Source: Solirubrobacterales bacterium
GTDB lineage: Bacteria > Actinomycetota > Thermoleophilia > Solirubrobacterales > JACPNS01
NCBI GenBank assembly: GCA_016185345.1
Contig: JACPNS010000003.1
Span: forward strand, 124,001 to 188,000
DNA length: 64,000 nt
Direction: 5' to 3'
Part shown: positions 8,620-16,065 of the stretch, in pieces
Numbering within the stretch: the first letter of the stretch is position 1
Layout of the letters: the number at the start of each line of letters is the position of its first letter
Position numbers and translations under genes: made by a program
Notes under the pieces: model-generated
Seen by the model: the letters and a program-made list of their open reading frames with translations, nothing else
What the model was told of the DNA's origin: nothing
The model's database searches: none

Positions 8620-9482
8620 AGAGCGATTGATTGTCGTCGTGTCATTCCAGCAGCTCGAACTGACTCATGCTGCGTTGAGCTGCCTCGGTGAAACTGATCG
8701 GGCGGCAATCCTCTCAGGCCGCTGTGTGGCCGCGACTGGTTGTAGTAGTTCTTGAACCAGCGCGAACGCGCGGTTGCGTGCGTGATGCTTGTAAAGAGTT
8801 CGCGGTCAAGCAGCTCATGCCTGAACGTGCCGTTGAAGCTCTCGGTGAACCCGTTCTGCCAAGGCGACCCCGGTTTGATGTATTGCGCCTCGATGCCCAT
8901 CGCGGCAAGCCATTCCTGCATGCCGCTGGCGATCAGCTCGGGTCCGTTGTCCATGCGGATTGCCTTCGGTCTGCCGTGCTCCCGGATGGCGATCGTCAGG
9001 TAGTTGATCACGCCCTGGTGTCCGATCCGGAATGCGGGGTCCAGCGCAACACACTGACGCGTGTGCTGATCGAGCGCGGTGAAGATGCGAAACGGTCGAT
9101 TGTCTTCGAGCGAGTCGTGGACGAAGTCAACGCCCCAGACCTCGTTCTTGGCCGTGACCTGCGGGATGACCGATGAGGGCGAGTGGTCGCCTGGGACTCT
9201 GCGCTTGACTGGTGGCTTGCGCTGAGCAAGACCGTCCTGGCGCCACACACGCTCTACGGCCTTGTGGTTTACGCGCTCTCCTTCTAGCCGCAGGTGCGCG
9301 TGGACGGTTCGGTAGCCGGCGCAGGCGTGATCTTCGGCGAGCTGATGGATCCGCGCGCCGAGCTTCGCGCGCCTGCATTCGAGCGCGGGGGACGGCCTGT
9401 AGTAGTGGGTCGAGGTCGGCTGGCCGACCAACTGGCAAGCCCGCCGCGTCGAGAGTCCGCGTGAATCGACGAGATGATTCAC
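8616..9482 (-). CDS. IS3-family transposase OrfB (DDE integrase domain)
   Basis: 288 aa. An N-terminal HTH_21-like segment (about 40-90, AGYRTVHAHLRLEG) precedes an rve integrase core. The catalytic triad is visible as Asp in VWGVDFVHD, Asp in IRMDNGPEL and Glu in FTESFNGTFRHE, spaced as expected. GTG start; the start overlaps the orfA stop as GTGA, so translation is probably coupled. No A-rich slippery site of the usual IS3 frameshift type is seen upstream of the overlap. The stop lies 13 bases inside the left IS end. Confidence 0.93.
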   Translation of the reverse strand: MNHLVDSRGLSTRRACQLVGQPTSTHYYRPSPALECRRAKLGARIHQLAEDHACAGYRTVHAHLRLEGERVNHKAVERVWRQDGLAQRKPPVKRRVPGDHSPSSVIPQVTAKNEVWGVDFVHDSLEDNRPFRIFTALDQHTRQCVALDPAFRIGHQGVINYLTIAIREHGRPKAIRMDNGPELIASGMQEWLAAMGIEAQYIKPGSPWQNGFTESFNGTFRHELLDRELFTSITHATARSRWFKNYYNQSRPHSGLRGLPPDQFHRGSSTQHESVRAAGMTRRQSIAL

Positions 9483-9796
9483 GAAATGTCTCCGTCGCCG
9501 CGGGCAAGCCAGTTTCCCTCGGCCGCTTCTTTCAGGACGTCGATCTGCAAGTCCTTGTCGGCCATGATCTTCTTCAAGCGCTGATTCTCGAGCTCAAGGT
9601 TCTTGAGGCGCACGAGTTCATCGGAGCTCATCTGCCCGTACTTCTTTTTCCAGGAGTAGTAGGTCTGGACAGCGATGCCAAGGTCGCGGCAGGCGGCTTC
9701 GGTGGTCTTGCCGTCGGCCGTCAGCGTGTCGACATCGCGCAGATGCCGAAGTATCTGCTCGGGCTTGCGGTGTTTGCTTTTCATCGTTAGATCCAT
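9479..9796 (-). CDS. IS3-family transposase OrfA (HTH)
   Basis: 105 aa. It has a HTH_Tnp_1-type helix-turn-helix (TTEAACRDLGIAVQTYYSW) followed by a leucine-zipper-like helix (LKNLELENQRLKKIMADKDL) typical of IS3/IS407-group OrfA, which binds the terminal repeats and pairs with OrfB. An alternative ATG four codons downstream (9784, MKSKHRK) is equally plausible; neither has a strong ribosome-binding site. Intact. Confidence 0.92.
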   Translation of the reverse strand: MDLTMKSKHRKPEQILRHLRDVDTLTADGKTTEAACRDLGIAVQTYYSWKKKYGQMSSDELVRLKNLELENQRLKKIMADKDLQIDVLKEAAEGNWLARGDGDIS

Positions 9797-9955
9797 TGCC
9801 GTAGTGGCGGTGTGGCTCTAACTTTGGCGGCTCAGGTTTTGGGGGTCAGGTCACCCCCTCGAACCACTCCGGCGGCACAGATCGGGCTTCTAGCCCGAAG
9901 GTCGCCCGGATGCAAACCCAGGCCCCTATGGGTATCTGCACAAACCGAGCCCTCA

Positions 9956-10012
9956 CGGACCCCGGGATGGACCCCGTACACGTTAAAGTTAGTGACGAAA
10001 GTTACAAACTTA
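9956..10012. promoter_or_regulatory. Repeat-rich leader upstream of the element A integrase
   Basis: Two CGGACCCCG-type 9-mers (9956-9964 exact, 9968-9976 with one change) are the reverse complement of a 9-mer found twice at the element's right end. They are followed by AAAGTTA at 9985-9991 and 9998-10004 and AAACTTA at 10006-10012. These look like arm-type integrase/excisionase sites and an operator for int control; the assignment is inferred from position and repetition. Confidence 0.4.
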
Positions 10013-10031
10013 CGATGAGAGGAACGTTCGA

Positions 10032-11243
10032 ATGCCCGGGTATGTGAGGCGACGCGGAAAGCGTCAGGACGGATCGATCAAATGGCAGGCCCGATGGAGG
10101 CACCCGGAGGACCCGAGCGATCGTGGCCGGCGCGAGCGCACGTTCAAGACGAAGCGGGAAGCGGAGCGCTGGATCGCGTCGATGGACACGGACGCGCTGC
10201 GAGGTTCGTATGCAGATCCGAGGCGTGGCGAGGTCCGATTCATGACGGTCGCGGAGGAGTGGAAAGGGACTTGGGGTGACCTCGCGCCGAAAACGCGCGT
10301 GGGGTACCGATCGATTCTGAACCGACACGTTCTCCCGCGCCTCGGTGAAAAGAAGATCAGCGCGATCACGACCGCCGATCTTCAATCGTTCGCAAACGAT
10401 CTAGCTGAGGATCGAAAGCCAGCGACTGTCCGCCGGGTTTTTGAGGTCGTGAGCAATGTCTTGCGCGTGGCGATGGAGCGCCGGTACATCGTCTCGAACC
10501 CAAACGATTCCGTACGCCTCCCGCGCATCGGTCGCCGGTCGATCGACGTCAATCCGCTGACGCACCCGGAGATCAGAGCTCTGGTCGCCGAGGTCCCCGA
10601 GCATTACCGCCTTGCGGTCCTCCTGGACGCCTACACCGGGCTCCGCTCGGGAGAGCTTTGGGCCTTGCGCCGTCGCAACGTAGATCTATTGCGTGGGGTG
10701 GTCACCGTCGAGAACGCGCTGAAGGAAGTGACGCGCGAGGAGGCCGAAGGGGTCCGGGCCGAGGAGCGGCTCGGCGGTTCGTTAATCATCGGAGATACGA
10801 AGACGTACAAGGAGCGCAAGATCAAACTCCCGGCGTTCCTCGCGTCCGACCTTGAGGCGCACCTATCGCGGAGTCTCCCCGGCGGCGACGGTCCGGACGC
10901 GTTCATATTCACGACGCCGAGCGGGACGCCGATCCGTCACACGGTCTTCTACAGCCGCGTCTTCACCAAGGCCGTGAAGCGTGCCCTCCCGAATCGCAGG
11001 CTCCGATTCCATGACCTCCGTCACACCTGCGCTTCATTGCTTATCGAGGCCGGAGCTTCGATCCTCGCGGTCAAAGTTCAGATGGGCCACGATGACGTTC
11101 AGACGACGATCAATATTTACGGCCACCTGTTTCCGGCCGAGGAGTCGCGCAACGCCGACCTACTCGATGCGGCGTACAGAGACGCGGGGGAGGTCGAACA
11201 AACGTTTGGGGGTGTCTCCGCGGGTCGTCTTTCAGAGGCGTAA
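10032..11243 (+). CDS. Tyrosine site-specific integrase of element A
   Basis: 403 aa, full length for a phage-type tyrosine recombinase. The N-terminal arm-binding region includes GYVRRRGKRQDGSIKWQARW. A SAM-like core-binding domain follows (about 70-165), then the catalytic domain with Arg in YTGLRSGEL, the HDLRHTC box, the GHDDVQTTINIY segment and the nucleophilic Tyr in INIYGHL. All catalytic positions are present. ATG start with GAGAGGA 8-9 bases upstream. A stem-loop follows the stop. It is presumably the enzyme that inserted element A into tRNA-fMet and may act on both elements, since the 42-bp cores are identical. Confidence 0.95.
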   Translation: MPGYVRRRGKRQDGSIKWQARWRHPEDPSDRGRRERTFKTKREAERWIASMDTDALRGSYADPRRGEVRFMTVAEEWKGTWGDLAPKTRVGYRSILNRHVLPRLGEKKISAITTADLQSFANDLAEDRKPATVRRVFEVVSNVLRVAMERRYIVSNPNDSVRLPRIGRRSIDVNPLTHPEIRALVAEVPEHYRLAVLLDAYTGLRSGELWALRRRNVDLLRGVVTVENALKEVTREEAEGVRAEERLGGSLIIGDTKTYKERKIKLPAFLASDLEAHLSRSLPGGDGPDAFIFTTPSGTPIRHTVFYSRVFTKAVKRALPNRRLRFHDLRHTCASLLIEAGASILAVKVQMGHDDVQTTINIYGHLFPAEESRNADLLDAAYRDAGEVEQTFGGVSAGRLSEA

Positions 11244-11253
11244 GATAAAAGAA

Positions 11254-11284
11254 AGCGCCGAAGGGGTCCTAACCCTTCGACGCT
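11254..11284 (+). terminator. Stem-loop after the element A integrase
   Basis: Inverted repeat AGCGCCGAAGGGGT / ACCCTTCGACGCT (one mismatch and one bulge) begins 11 bases after the integrase stop and is followed by CTTAGTTGGTTTC. The weak T-tract leaves its efficiency uncertain. Confidence 0.55.
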
Positions 11285-11343
11285 CTTAGTTGGTTTCATC
11301 GCCTTGCCTGAAAACGTGGCGATGCTTACTTGTCTGAAGCGAA

Positions 11344-11369
11344 GCTCAATCCCTAAGAAGGGGTTGAGC
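11344..11369 (-). terminator. Stem-loop downstream of the small YRDS gene
   Basis: Near-perfect hairpin GCTCAAYCCC / GGGRTTGAGC with a short loop, directly after the stop codon of the 44-aa gene at 11371. No strong T-run is present in either direction. Confidence 0.5.
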
Positions 11370-11370
11370 T

Positions 11371-11505
11371 TTACTTCTTCCTGGGAGGAGTCACGCGGAC
11401 GCGCTCCTTCTCAGTCGTCTTGGGGTGACGGTCTGCGTACTCCTTGGTGACGAAGCCACCCTTGTCGGAGTCGCGGTACACCGTCTTCCTTTTGACTGCT
11501 GCCAT
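11371..11505 (-). CDS. Small basic protein of the YRDS-x-G-x-FV type
   Basis: 44 aa. It begins MAAVKRKTVYRDSDKGGFV and ends in a Lys/Arg/Pro-rich tail (VRVTPPRKK). Very similar short proteins with the pattern YRDS-x-x-G-x-FV-T-x-x-YA-x-x-HP-x-TT are widespread in actinobacterial genomes, usually annotated as hypothetical. The pattern and the good ribosome-binding site (GAGGTGA 7 bases before ATG) support a real gene. A hairpin sits right after the stop. Function unknown; the basic character would suit nucleic-acid binding, but that is inference. Confidence 0.7.
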   Translation of the reverse strand: MAAVKRKTVYRDSDKGGFVTKEYADRHPKTTEKERVRVTPPRKK

Positions 11506-11941
11506 TCGAATCACCTCACTTTCCGGGGCGGTTGCCCCAGGAGCCGAATCGAGTTCGAACTCCTACGGACATTGTAACGACAGAGGCGGCAGCTACGGAA
11601 ACTCTCTGGAGAGATTCGGCGTAGCTCACCTTCGCGAGGCTCGTCGGCGAAACCGAACGCATGTTTGGAGCGGCACGAGCGCCTCAAAAGCGATTTCCCG
11701 GATCCGGCCGATTAGTGGCGTTCGTCTAGCAATTTGCAAGTTTAATTCCTTAGCGGCTCGCCTAGCGTCTCACAGGGCGCAATAGAGGTCTAGGGTCCGC
11801 AAGAACCTTTGGAAGCCTCTGAAAACCCTCGATTGCCGTTGAGTTCCTTCGAATCGAGTTCAAAACTGTTTACTTCGTATAGCTTTGATATACAGTTCAT
11901 AGTTGTATTAGCTCCCTCTATCTCTCGTGAGGTATGTCACA
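11506..11941. other. Non-coding stretch inside element A
   Basis: 436 bases with no supported gene. The right part (about 11850-11925) is clearly more AT-rich than its surroundings and probably holds the promoter of the gene at 11942. The reading frames in the left part have no ribosome-binding sites or family features. Confidence 0.5.
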
Positions 11942-12400
11942 ATGTCCGATAAATACGTTCAGGTTCCGGTTCCAGAGCGCTTTGTTTCGGCGATCCTCCG
12001 GCGGATTGTTGAGCTGGAGAATGAGGAGGCGCATGAGGTCGAGCAAATCGACTCGGGCCAGCCGATTCTGTTCAGTGAACCGGCCGAGGGCCTCTTCACT
12101 CGGATGTACGTCGAGAGTCGCGGGCGGCAGCGCGATCTTCTTCGCCTCCTCGCGTCGCAACCGGACCAATGGTTTTCGACGGCCGACGTTGCTCGTGAAC
12201 TCGGAATCATCGCCGGCACGCAAGGCGCAGGCGGAATGATCGGAGCATTCGGCCGACGCGCGAAGAACCGTTACGGCGGTCGGCTGCCGTGGCGTCAGGT
12301 TCGACACCCGGAGTCCGGTGAGAACTTCTACATGATGGATTCCGATATCGCCCGCATCATCACCCAGATCGCCGAGGAGTTAGAGGAGATTGAGTTTTAG
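11942..12400 (+). CDS. Hypothetical protein with a winged-helix-like segment
   Basis: 152 aa. ATG at 11942 with GAGGT 10 bases upstream. The N-terminal half is helical and acidic (about 1-60). The middle, DQWFSTADVARELG at about 80-93, looks like the recognition portion of a helix-turn-helix, followed by GGMIGAFGRRAKNRYGG. The C-terminus is acidic. This layout suggests a small DNA-binding or regulatory protein. No family is recognised with confidence. It stands alone between an AT-rich leader and the integrase fragment at 12514. Confidence 0.55.
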   Translation: MSDKYVQVPVPERFVSAILRRIVELENEEAHEVEQIDSGQPILFSEPAEGLFTRMYVESRGRQRDLLRLLASQPDQWFSTADVARELGIIAGTQGAGGMIGAFGRRAKNRYGGRLPWRQVRHPESGENFYMMDSDIARIITQIAEELEEIEF

Positions 12401-12513
12401 GGACCAGCGGTATCGCCAGTATGGTCGCGACGACGGAGCGCCGAGGGAATGCCCCGGACCGACTCGAAAGTTCAAAGACGTGACAGTCAGCCGTCGGTCG
12501 ATGGGACGACTGT

Positions 12514-12565
12514 CCGAATCGCAGGCTCCGATTCCATGACCGCCGTCACACCTGCACTTCGCTCT
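12514..12565 (+). pseudogene. Remnant of a tyrosine integrase gene (active-site box)
   Basis: About 52 bases nearly identical to 10989-11040 of the element A integrase, in the same orientation. Read in the integrase frame it gives PNRRLRFHDRRHTCTS, against PNRRLRFHDLRHTCAS in the intact gene. Flanking sequence does not match, so only the catalytic-box region survives. It marks either a duplication with deletion or the residue of an older integrase from another element. Confidence 0.8.
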
Positions 12566-12570
12566 TGTGG

Positions 12571-13227
12571 TCATCCCGATTCCGGCGGCTCGCTTGGCGG
12601 CTTCAACGCCTCGACGCGGCTGACGAGCTTGTCAAGTGATCGTTGGAAATCTCGGATCTCGCCGCCGAACTTTTGCTTGAGCGCGTCGGCCATTCGCTTT
12701 TCAGGCGTCGGCGCTTCATAGCGCTGGACGGCTTCGTGGAGCAACGCTCTCCATTCGGGTAGATCGTCAAGCCGCTCGCTGACATTGTGCTTTCTCCCCG
12801 CCGCATCCTTCAAAGTTCCCGTCAGTTCAATCGCGCTATAAGTGGCCGGGATCGAATTCATATTTCCGTCGAGTTCTCCCGGCGGCATGAAGTCGTATCC
12901 CTCGCCGCTCGCGAGCATCGCAAATCGCAGGCGGCGATTCGAGGGCTCAATCGTCCCGTCAAGCGGAACGTACGTGAGTTGAACGTCAACATCGACCGCA
13001 GGCCCTGGACCGACGTTCTTGACGTGGGTCGTTACTACAACCGGCGCGAGACGATAAAAGTCAAGCGCGAGTTTCGGAAGAATTGCCGCCTCCCTCGTTT
13101 TCCTCATTTCAACCGCCATGCGCCAGTTCTGGATCGCGTAAAAGATCGTGACGACGATTAGCGCAGCGGTCAATAGAACTGTCGCGGCTCCGGAGTGAGC
13201 GTCTAGCTCGTCGATCAGATCGGCCAT
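12571..13227 (-). CDS. Membrane-anchored protein with Ig-like N-x-G-x-G-P-A motif
   Basis: 218 aa. One membrane helix near residues 15-37 (AATVLLTAALIVVTIFYAI) is followed by a Lys/Arg-containing segment and a beta-rich domain with THVKNVGPGPAVDVDVQL, a motif common to an Ig-like fold found in many uncharacterised bacterial membrane proteins. The C-terminal part is helical and charged. Start ATG 13227 (MADLIDEL) overlaps the upstream gene by 13 bases, showing translational coupling; a much longer upstream reading was rejected as out-of-frame shadow. Last gene of a three-gene minus-strand operon. Function unknown. Confidence 0.65.
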   Translation of the reverse strand: MADLIDELDAHSGAATVLLTAALIVVTIFYAIQNWRMAVEMRKTREAAILPKLALDFYRLAPVVVTTHVKNVGPGPAVDVDVQLTYVPLDGTIEPSNRRLRFAMLASGEGYDFMPPGELDGNMNSIPATYSAIELTGTLKDAAGRKHNVSERLDDLPEWRALLHEAVQRYEAPTPEKRMADALKQKFGGEIRDFQRSLDKLVSRVEALKPPSEPPESG

Positions 13228-13871
13228 CGCATCAGCGTCAAGTCGAATCGAGCTTCCGCCGGAGGCGAATCGTCTGTGCTCGCTCTTGCGATGAATGGGA
13301 TCTTTCGGACCATCCCGGCGGCCGGGATTTCGAAGTGAGCCGCCGCGTACAAGACTGGGTGAGCCGAAGTCCCAACGCGATCGAGCGTGAAGTTCAGATA
13401 CCGCACCGGGTATTCCTCTCCGTCCACGTCCTTGATCTTTTCGGCAGTATGGATTGGAGTCGGAATCGCGCCCGTTCCGTGAATCTCCTCGCCGTTCGGC
13501 CCGCACCAATGGAACGGAAGCATCGTGTTCAGCGACAACCATTCCGGAGCTAGGACGTTGACCGTCGTAGGACCTGCCGGGAGATTCCCTTCGTTCCAAA
13601 TGCCAACGATGAGACGAATACCGGAGGCGCTCGCGTCGGACTTCATCACGCCATCCGGGAGGTCCTGGACCGGGTGGATCTCAATCTTTATCTCGGGGTG
13701 CTTCGCTCGATCCTTCTTCCACTCGTCGTGCTCGTCACGCGCGAGGTTGAATTGATCCTCGGCGATATCAACCGCCCGCTTCGCGTACCAAGCGGCGGCG
13801 AGCGCGATCACTAGACCGATCGCACTTACAAGAACGCTCGCAATGGCAAGGCAATCGGTCGCGAGCGGCAC
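13215..13871 (-). CDS. Membrane-anchored hypothetical protein, operon partner
   Basis: 218 aa, the same length as its downstream neighbour. An N-terminal membrane helix (about 8-28, ASVLVSAIGLVIALAAAWYA) leads into a charged helical stalk (about 30-58) and a beta-rich domain containing GIWNEGNLPAGPTTVNV, which resembles the N-x-G-x-x-P-A segment of the next gene. The two may be distant paralogues or parts of one complex. GTG start two bases after the stop of the 13874-14110 gene. No known family recognised. Confidence 0.65.
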   Translation of the reverse strand: MPLATDCLAIASVLVSAIGLVIALAAAWYAKRAVDIAEDQFNLARDEHDEWKKDRAKHPEIKIEIHPVQDLPDGVMKSDASASGIRLIVGIWNEGNLPAGPTTVNVLAPEWLSLNTMLPFHWCGPNGEEIHGTGAIPTPIHTAEKIKDVDGEEYPVRYLNFTLDRVGTSAHPVLYAAAHFEIPAAGMVRKIPFIARASTDDSPPAEARFDLTLMRWPI

Positions 13872-13873
13872 GA

Positions 13874-14110
13874 TCAGTCGAGGCCGATGGCCCAGTCCTC
13901 TAGCTCGTTGTGCGTGATGTCACTCCACCCCTCCGGAATCACACCTTGGTCGGCGAGATACTCGAAGTGCTCTATGCCGAGCTTCTGCGCTTCGCTGGCG
14001 TCAGCGAAGCTGAGTTTTCCGTTCTCATAGAGCCACCTCAGCAGATCGACGGCTTCCGTGGACCGGGTGTAGAGGCGGTCTGCGATCTCCGCTGGTATCT
14101 CATCACTCAT
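13874..14110 (-). CDS. Small acidic hypothetical protein heading the membrane operon
   Basis: 78 aa, predicted mainly helical, acidic (ENGKLSFADASEAQKLG, DITHNELEDWAIGLD). ATG at 14110; an in-frame ATG four codons upstream is possible. It is followed after two bases by the membrane protein gene, so the three genes 13874-14110, 13215-13871 and 12571-13227 form one unit at the right end of element A. Resembles small antitoxin- or adaptor-like proteins in size only; no function assigned. Confidence 0.5.
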   Translation of the reverse strand: MSDEIPAEIADRLYTRSTEAVDLLRWLYENGKLSFADASEAQKLGIEHFEYLADQGVIPEGWSDITHNELEDWAIGLD

Positions 14111-14154
14111 GCTCGCCAGCATAAGTAGGTTGCGAGACGGAGGAGAGGAGGCCC

Positions 14155-14174
14155 CGGGGTCCGTACGGGGTCCG
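14155..14174. repeat. Paired CGGGGTCCG 9-mers at the right end of element A
   Basis: Exact copies at 14155-14163 and 14166-14174, 11 bases apart. A further copy sits at the left end (6565-6573), and inverted copies lie upstream of the integrase (9956-9976). The end-plus-integrase distribution and helical-turn spacing suit arm-type integrase binding sites. Confidence 0.45.
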
Positions 14175-14204
14175 AGACGATTTAGACCGATTCCGTAGAA
14201 ACAG

Positions 14205-14228
14205 AAAAACCCCGCGATTGCGGGGTTT
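14205..14228 (-). terminator. Rho-independent terminator beside attachment copy 2
   Basis: Perfect 6-bp stem CCCCGC/GCGGGG with a four-base loop, A5 on one side and T3 on the other; read in tRNA orientation it ends in T5. It is unlike the terminators at the other two att copies, so element A brought its own terminator next to the tRNA end. Confidence 0.8.
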
Positions 14229-14235
14229 CTCGGTA

Positions 14236-14277
14236 TAGCGGGGGCAGGATTCGAACCTGCGACCTTCGGGTTATGAG
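14236..14277 (-). repeat. Attachment site copy 2 (junction of elements A and B)
   Basis: Forty-two bases identical to copies 1 and 3. It is shared by the right end of element A and the left end of element B and shows that the two elements lie head to tail. Confidence 0.95.
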
Positions 14278-14583
14278 GTCCTCGGCGAGGTGTTCCCTGC
14301 TGTAGGCGAAGGAAGTTCCGGCCATGTAATAGTGGCTGGCATGCTGTGGTGTCGGGCGCGTATTGACGGCGGAATTGACGGCAGGTTGCTTGATCGTTTC
14401 ACGGCCAAGCCCGTCACCCGCACAGGTTTCCCTTTTTGCCCAGAATTCTCGGTAGTCTCATGCCTCGCGTGTGCGTGCGGGAGAGTGGCCGCTGTGGTCG
14501 ATTTGTTCCGGTTCGCGCAGAACTATTGATGCCGTCCCGACCAATGGGCTGGCCACCGGGGTGGTGAAAAAAGCTTGATCGAC
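14278..14583. other. Left-end non-coding region of element B
   Basis: About 306 bases with no supported gene. It contains the paired ATTGACGGC repeats described separately and, near the right edge, the leader of the ParB-like gene. A candidate reading frame at 14290-14529 has no family features and is not called. Confidence 0.5.
14362..14382. repeat. Paired ATTGACGGC repeats, left end of element B
   Basis: Exact 9-mers at 14362-14370 and 14374-14382, 12 bases apart. The same 9-mer is paired again near the right end (22908-22916, 22919-22927) in the same orientation. Likely arm-type sites for the element B integrase. Confidence 0.65.
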
Positions 14584-15981
14584 ATGTCCACGTGGAAGGA
14601 GCGATCGTTCAACGTGATGAACGATCTGCGACTCGACCCGAAAAACGTCCGACTCGATAGCGCCGAGTCAGTCACCGAGTCCGACATCATCCACGATCTC
14701 TTTGAGAACGAGTCCGCGTTTTCCGTTCTCGATTCCATCTCAAAGGCCGGCTTCCTGACGCACGAGCTACCGGTAGTCGTGAAGCGCGGCAAGGAATGGG
14801 TCGTTGTCGAAGGAAACCGACGCGTGGCCGCCTTGAAAGCAATCCAGAATCCCCAGCTGGCTCCGTCGCACAAGAGCCGGATTGAAACTGCTGTGAAACG
14901 CATCGCAGATCGGGAGGCGCTGGCGGACATAACGGCAAAGATTGCGCCCAGCCAAAAAGACGCAAATGCGCTCATCGCGATCCTCCACATTGGGAACGAC
15001 AAGGAGCGATGGACCCGCGCGCGCCAAGCGGCCTTTTTTCAAGCGCAGCTAGATGCAGGTGATTCGCCGGAAGATTTGATCGCGCGATATCCGACCATAA
15101 ACGTTGGCGAGTTCATTGTTAGAAGCCGGATCATGGAGCTATTTAAGGCCGTCAAGTACGGCGACCCGGAACTTGTTGACTACGTCAACCGTGCTCGTTT
15201 CCCGGTTACTACGTTGGAGCGGCTCTACCAGAACCCGGCCTTCCTCGACATCGTTGGTTTGGAGGTCGACTACCAGAGCGGAAACGTGCGCTTGCGCACT
15301 CCGAAGAAGACGTTTGCTCCCCTTGCCAACCAGATAATCCGCGACATGGCCGATCGCCATATCGATACGCGACGACTGAACTCAACTTCTAGACCGGAAT
15401 ACAAGCAGTATCTCGACCGACTCCGAGATGTGTCCAATGGCATCGATGTCAACGAATCGACCGACGAAGAAAATTCCAAATCCAAGCGCGCTGGGACCTT
15501 GTCCGGCAAGAAAGCGAAAGACAAGAAACAGAATGACCGCCGCTACCTCGGCGTCGAGGATCTTCCGTTCCCAAGCAAACTTTCTGACCCGGTCCAAGAG
15601 ATCTACAGCGAACTCGATCGCCTCAATGTCGAGACCTTCCCGAACGCGGCGATGGACCTTCTTAGAACGTTCACCGAAAAATCAATCAAGAGCTTCGCTG
15701 AAGCCCAAGGTGAGGTGATACCGCCGAGGAACTCAAACTCGAAGTACGTCTACCTCGGGGACGCATTGCTCTGGCTCGAAAAGCGATTCCTGTCGCTTAA
15801 AGACAACGCTCGGGTGCAAGCGACAAGACGTCTGCGTGGAAAACTCAATGAGGAGTCGGTCGGCACGAAAGAGCATCACGACTCGATCAATCACAACCAT
15901 CTTGTGGGAGCCGATCCGACCGAAGCACGTGAGGCGTGGAAGAAGGCGGTGCCAGTGCTGAAGTATCTGTTTGAACAGTGA
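14584..15981 (+). CDS. ParB/Srx-like domain protein
   Basis: 465 aa. The N-terminal 100 residues carry a ParB/sulfiredoxin-like fold: a DLRLDPKNVRL strand, a helix, LPVVVKRGKEWVVVEGNRR, with the signature EGNRR at 76-80 followed by VAALKAI. In ParB proteins this fold is a CTPase or nuclease-like module; here it is followed by a long helical region with no clear HTH and a Lys/Ser-rich linker (about 290-315). Stand-alone ParB-like proteins in mobile elements often accompany DNA methylases. The next gene, 84 bases on, is a D12 methyltransferase, so the two probably work together. An upstream TTG at 14575 is an alternative start. Confidence 0.75.
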   Translation: MSTWKERSFNVMNDLRLDPKNVRLDSAESVTESDIIHDLFENESAFSVLDSISKAGFLTHELPVVVKRGKEWVVVEGNRRVAALKAIQNPQLAPSHKSRIETAVKRIADREALADITAKIAPSQKDANALIAILHIGNDKERWTRARQAAFFQAQLDAGDSPEDLIARYPTINVGEFIVRSRIMELFKAVKYGDPELVDYVNRARFPVTTLERLYQNPAFLDIVGLEVDYQSGNVRLRTPKKTFAPLANQIIRDMADRHIDTRRLNSTSRPEYKQYLDRLRDVSNGIDVNESTDEENSKSKRAGTLSGKKAKDKKQNDRRYLGVEDLPFPSKLSDPVQEIYSELDRLNVETFPNAAMDLLRTFTEKSIKSFAEAQGEVIPPRNSNSKYVYLGDALLWLEKRFLSLKDNARVQATRRLRGKLNEESVGTKEHHDSINHNHLVGADPTEAREAWKKAVPVLKYLFEQ

Positions 15982-16065
15982 ACGCTTCGGCGCCGAGCGA
16001 AATCTGAGTTGCGCAGGGGGGTCTCCCCGCAGGTAGGCGCGGATGGGTGTGCAAAAGGGCTTTGA

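Larger units (their letters stand above)
8603..9834 (-). mobile_element. IS3-family insertion sequence
   Basis: About 1.23 kb containing orfA and orfB on the minus strand. Imperfect terminal inverted repeats are visible: the left end begins TGGATCGCCGAAGTTAGAG and the right end, read inward, TGAGCCGCCAAAGTTAGAG (15 of 19 identical). No target-site duplication could be matched: CATC precedes the left end and GGTT follows the right end. Either the exact ends differ by a few bases or flanking DNA has been rearranged since insertion. Confidence 0.88.
6401..14277. mobile_element. Element A: integrative island in tRNA-fMet
   Basis: About 7.9 kb bounded by two identical 42-bp direct repeats of the tRNA-fMet 3' half (6401-6442 and 14236-14277). 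It encodes an intact tyrosine integrase, an Mrr-like nuclease, a zinc-finger protein resembling phage small terminases, an inserted IS3-family element, a small YRDS-type protein, a regulator-like protein, an integrase fragment and a membrane-protein operon. No replication, conjugation or virion structural genes are visible. Its integrase lies in the middle rather than at one end, which suggests a composite history. Confidence 0.88.

Noticed and set aside
9479-9482. Programmed -1 frameshift between IS3 orfA and orfB
   Set aside because: The reading frames meet as GTGA and no A-rich slippery heptamer precedes the overlap, so simple coupling is more likely.
9835-10018. Plus-strand frame overlapping the right IS end
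   Set aside because: Starts inside the IS repeat and lacks family features; the region is better explained as integrase leader DNA.
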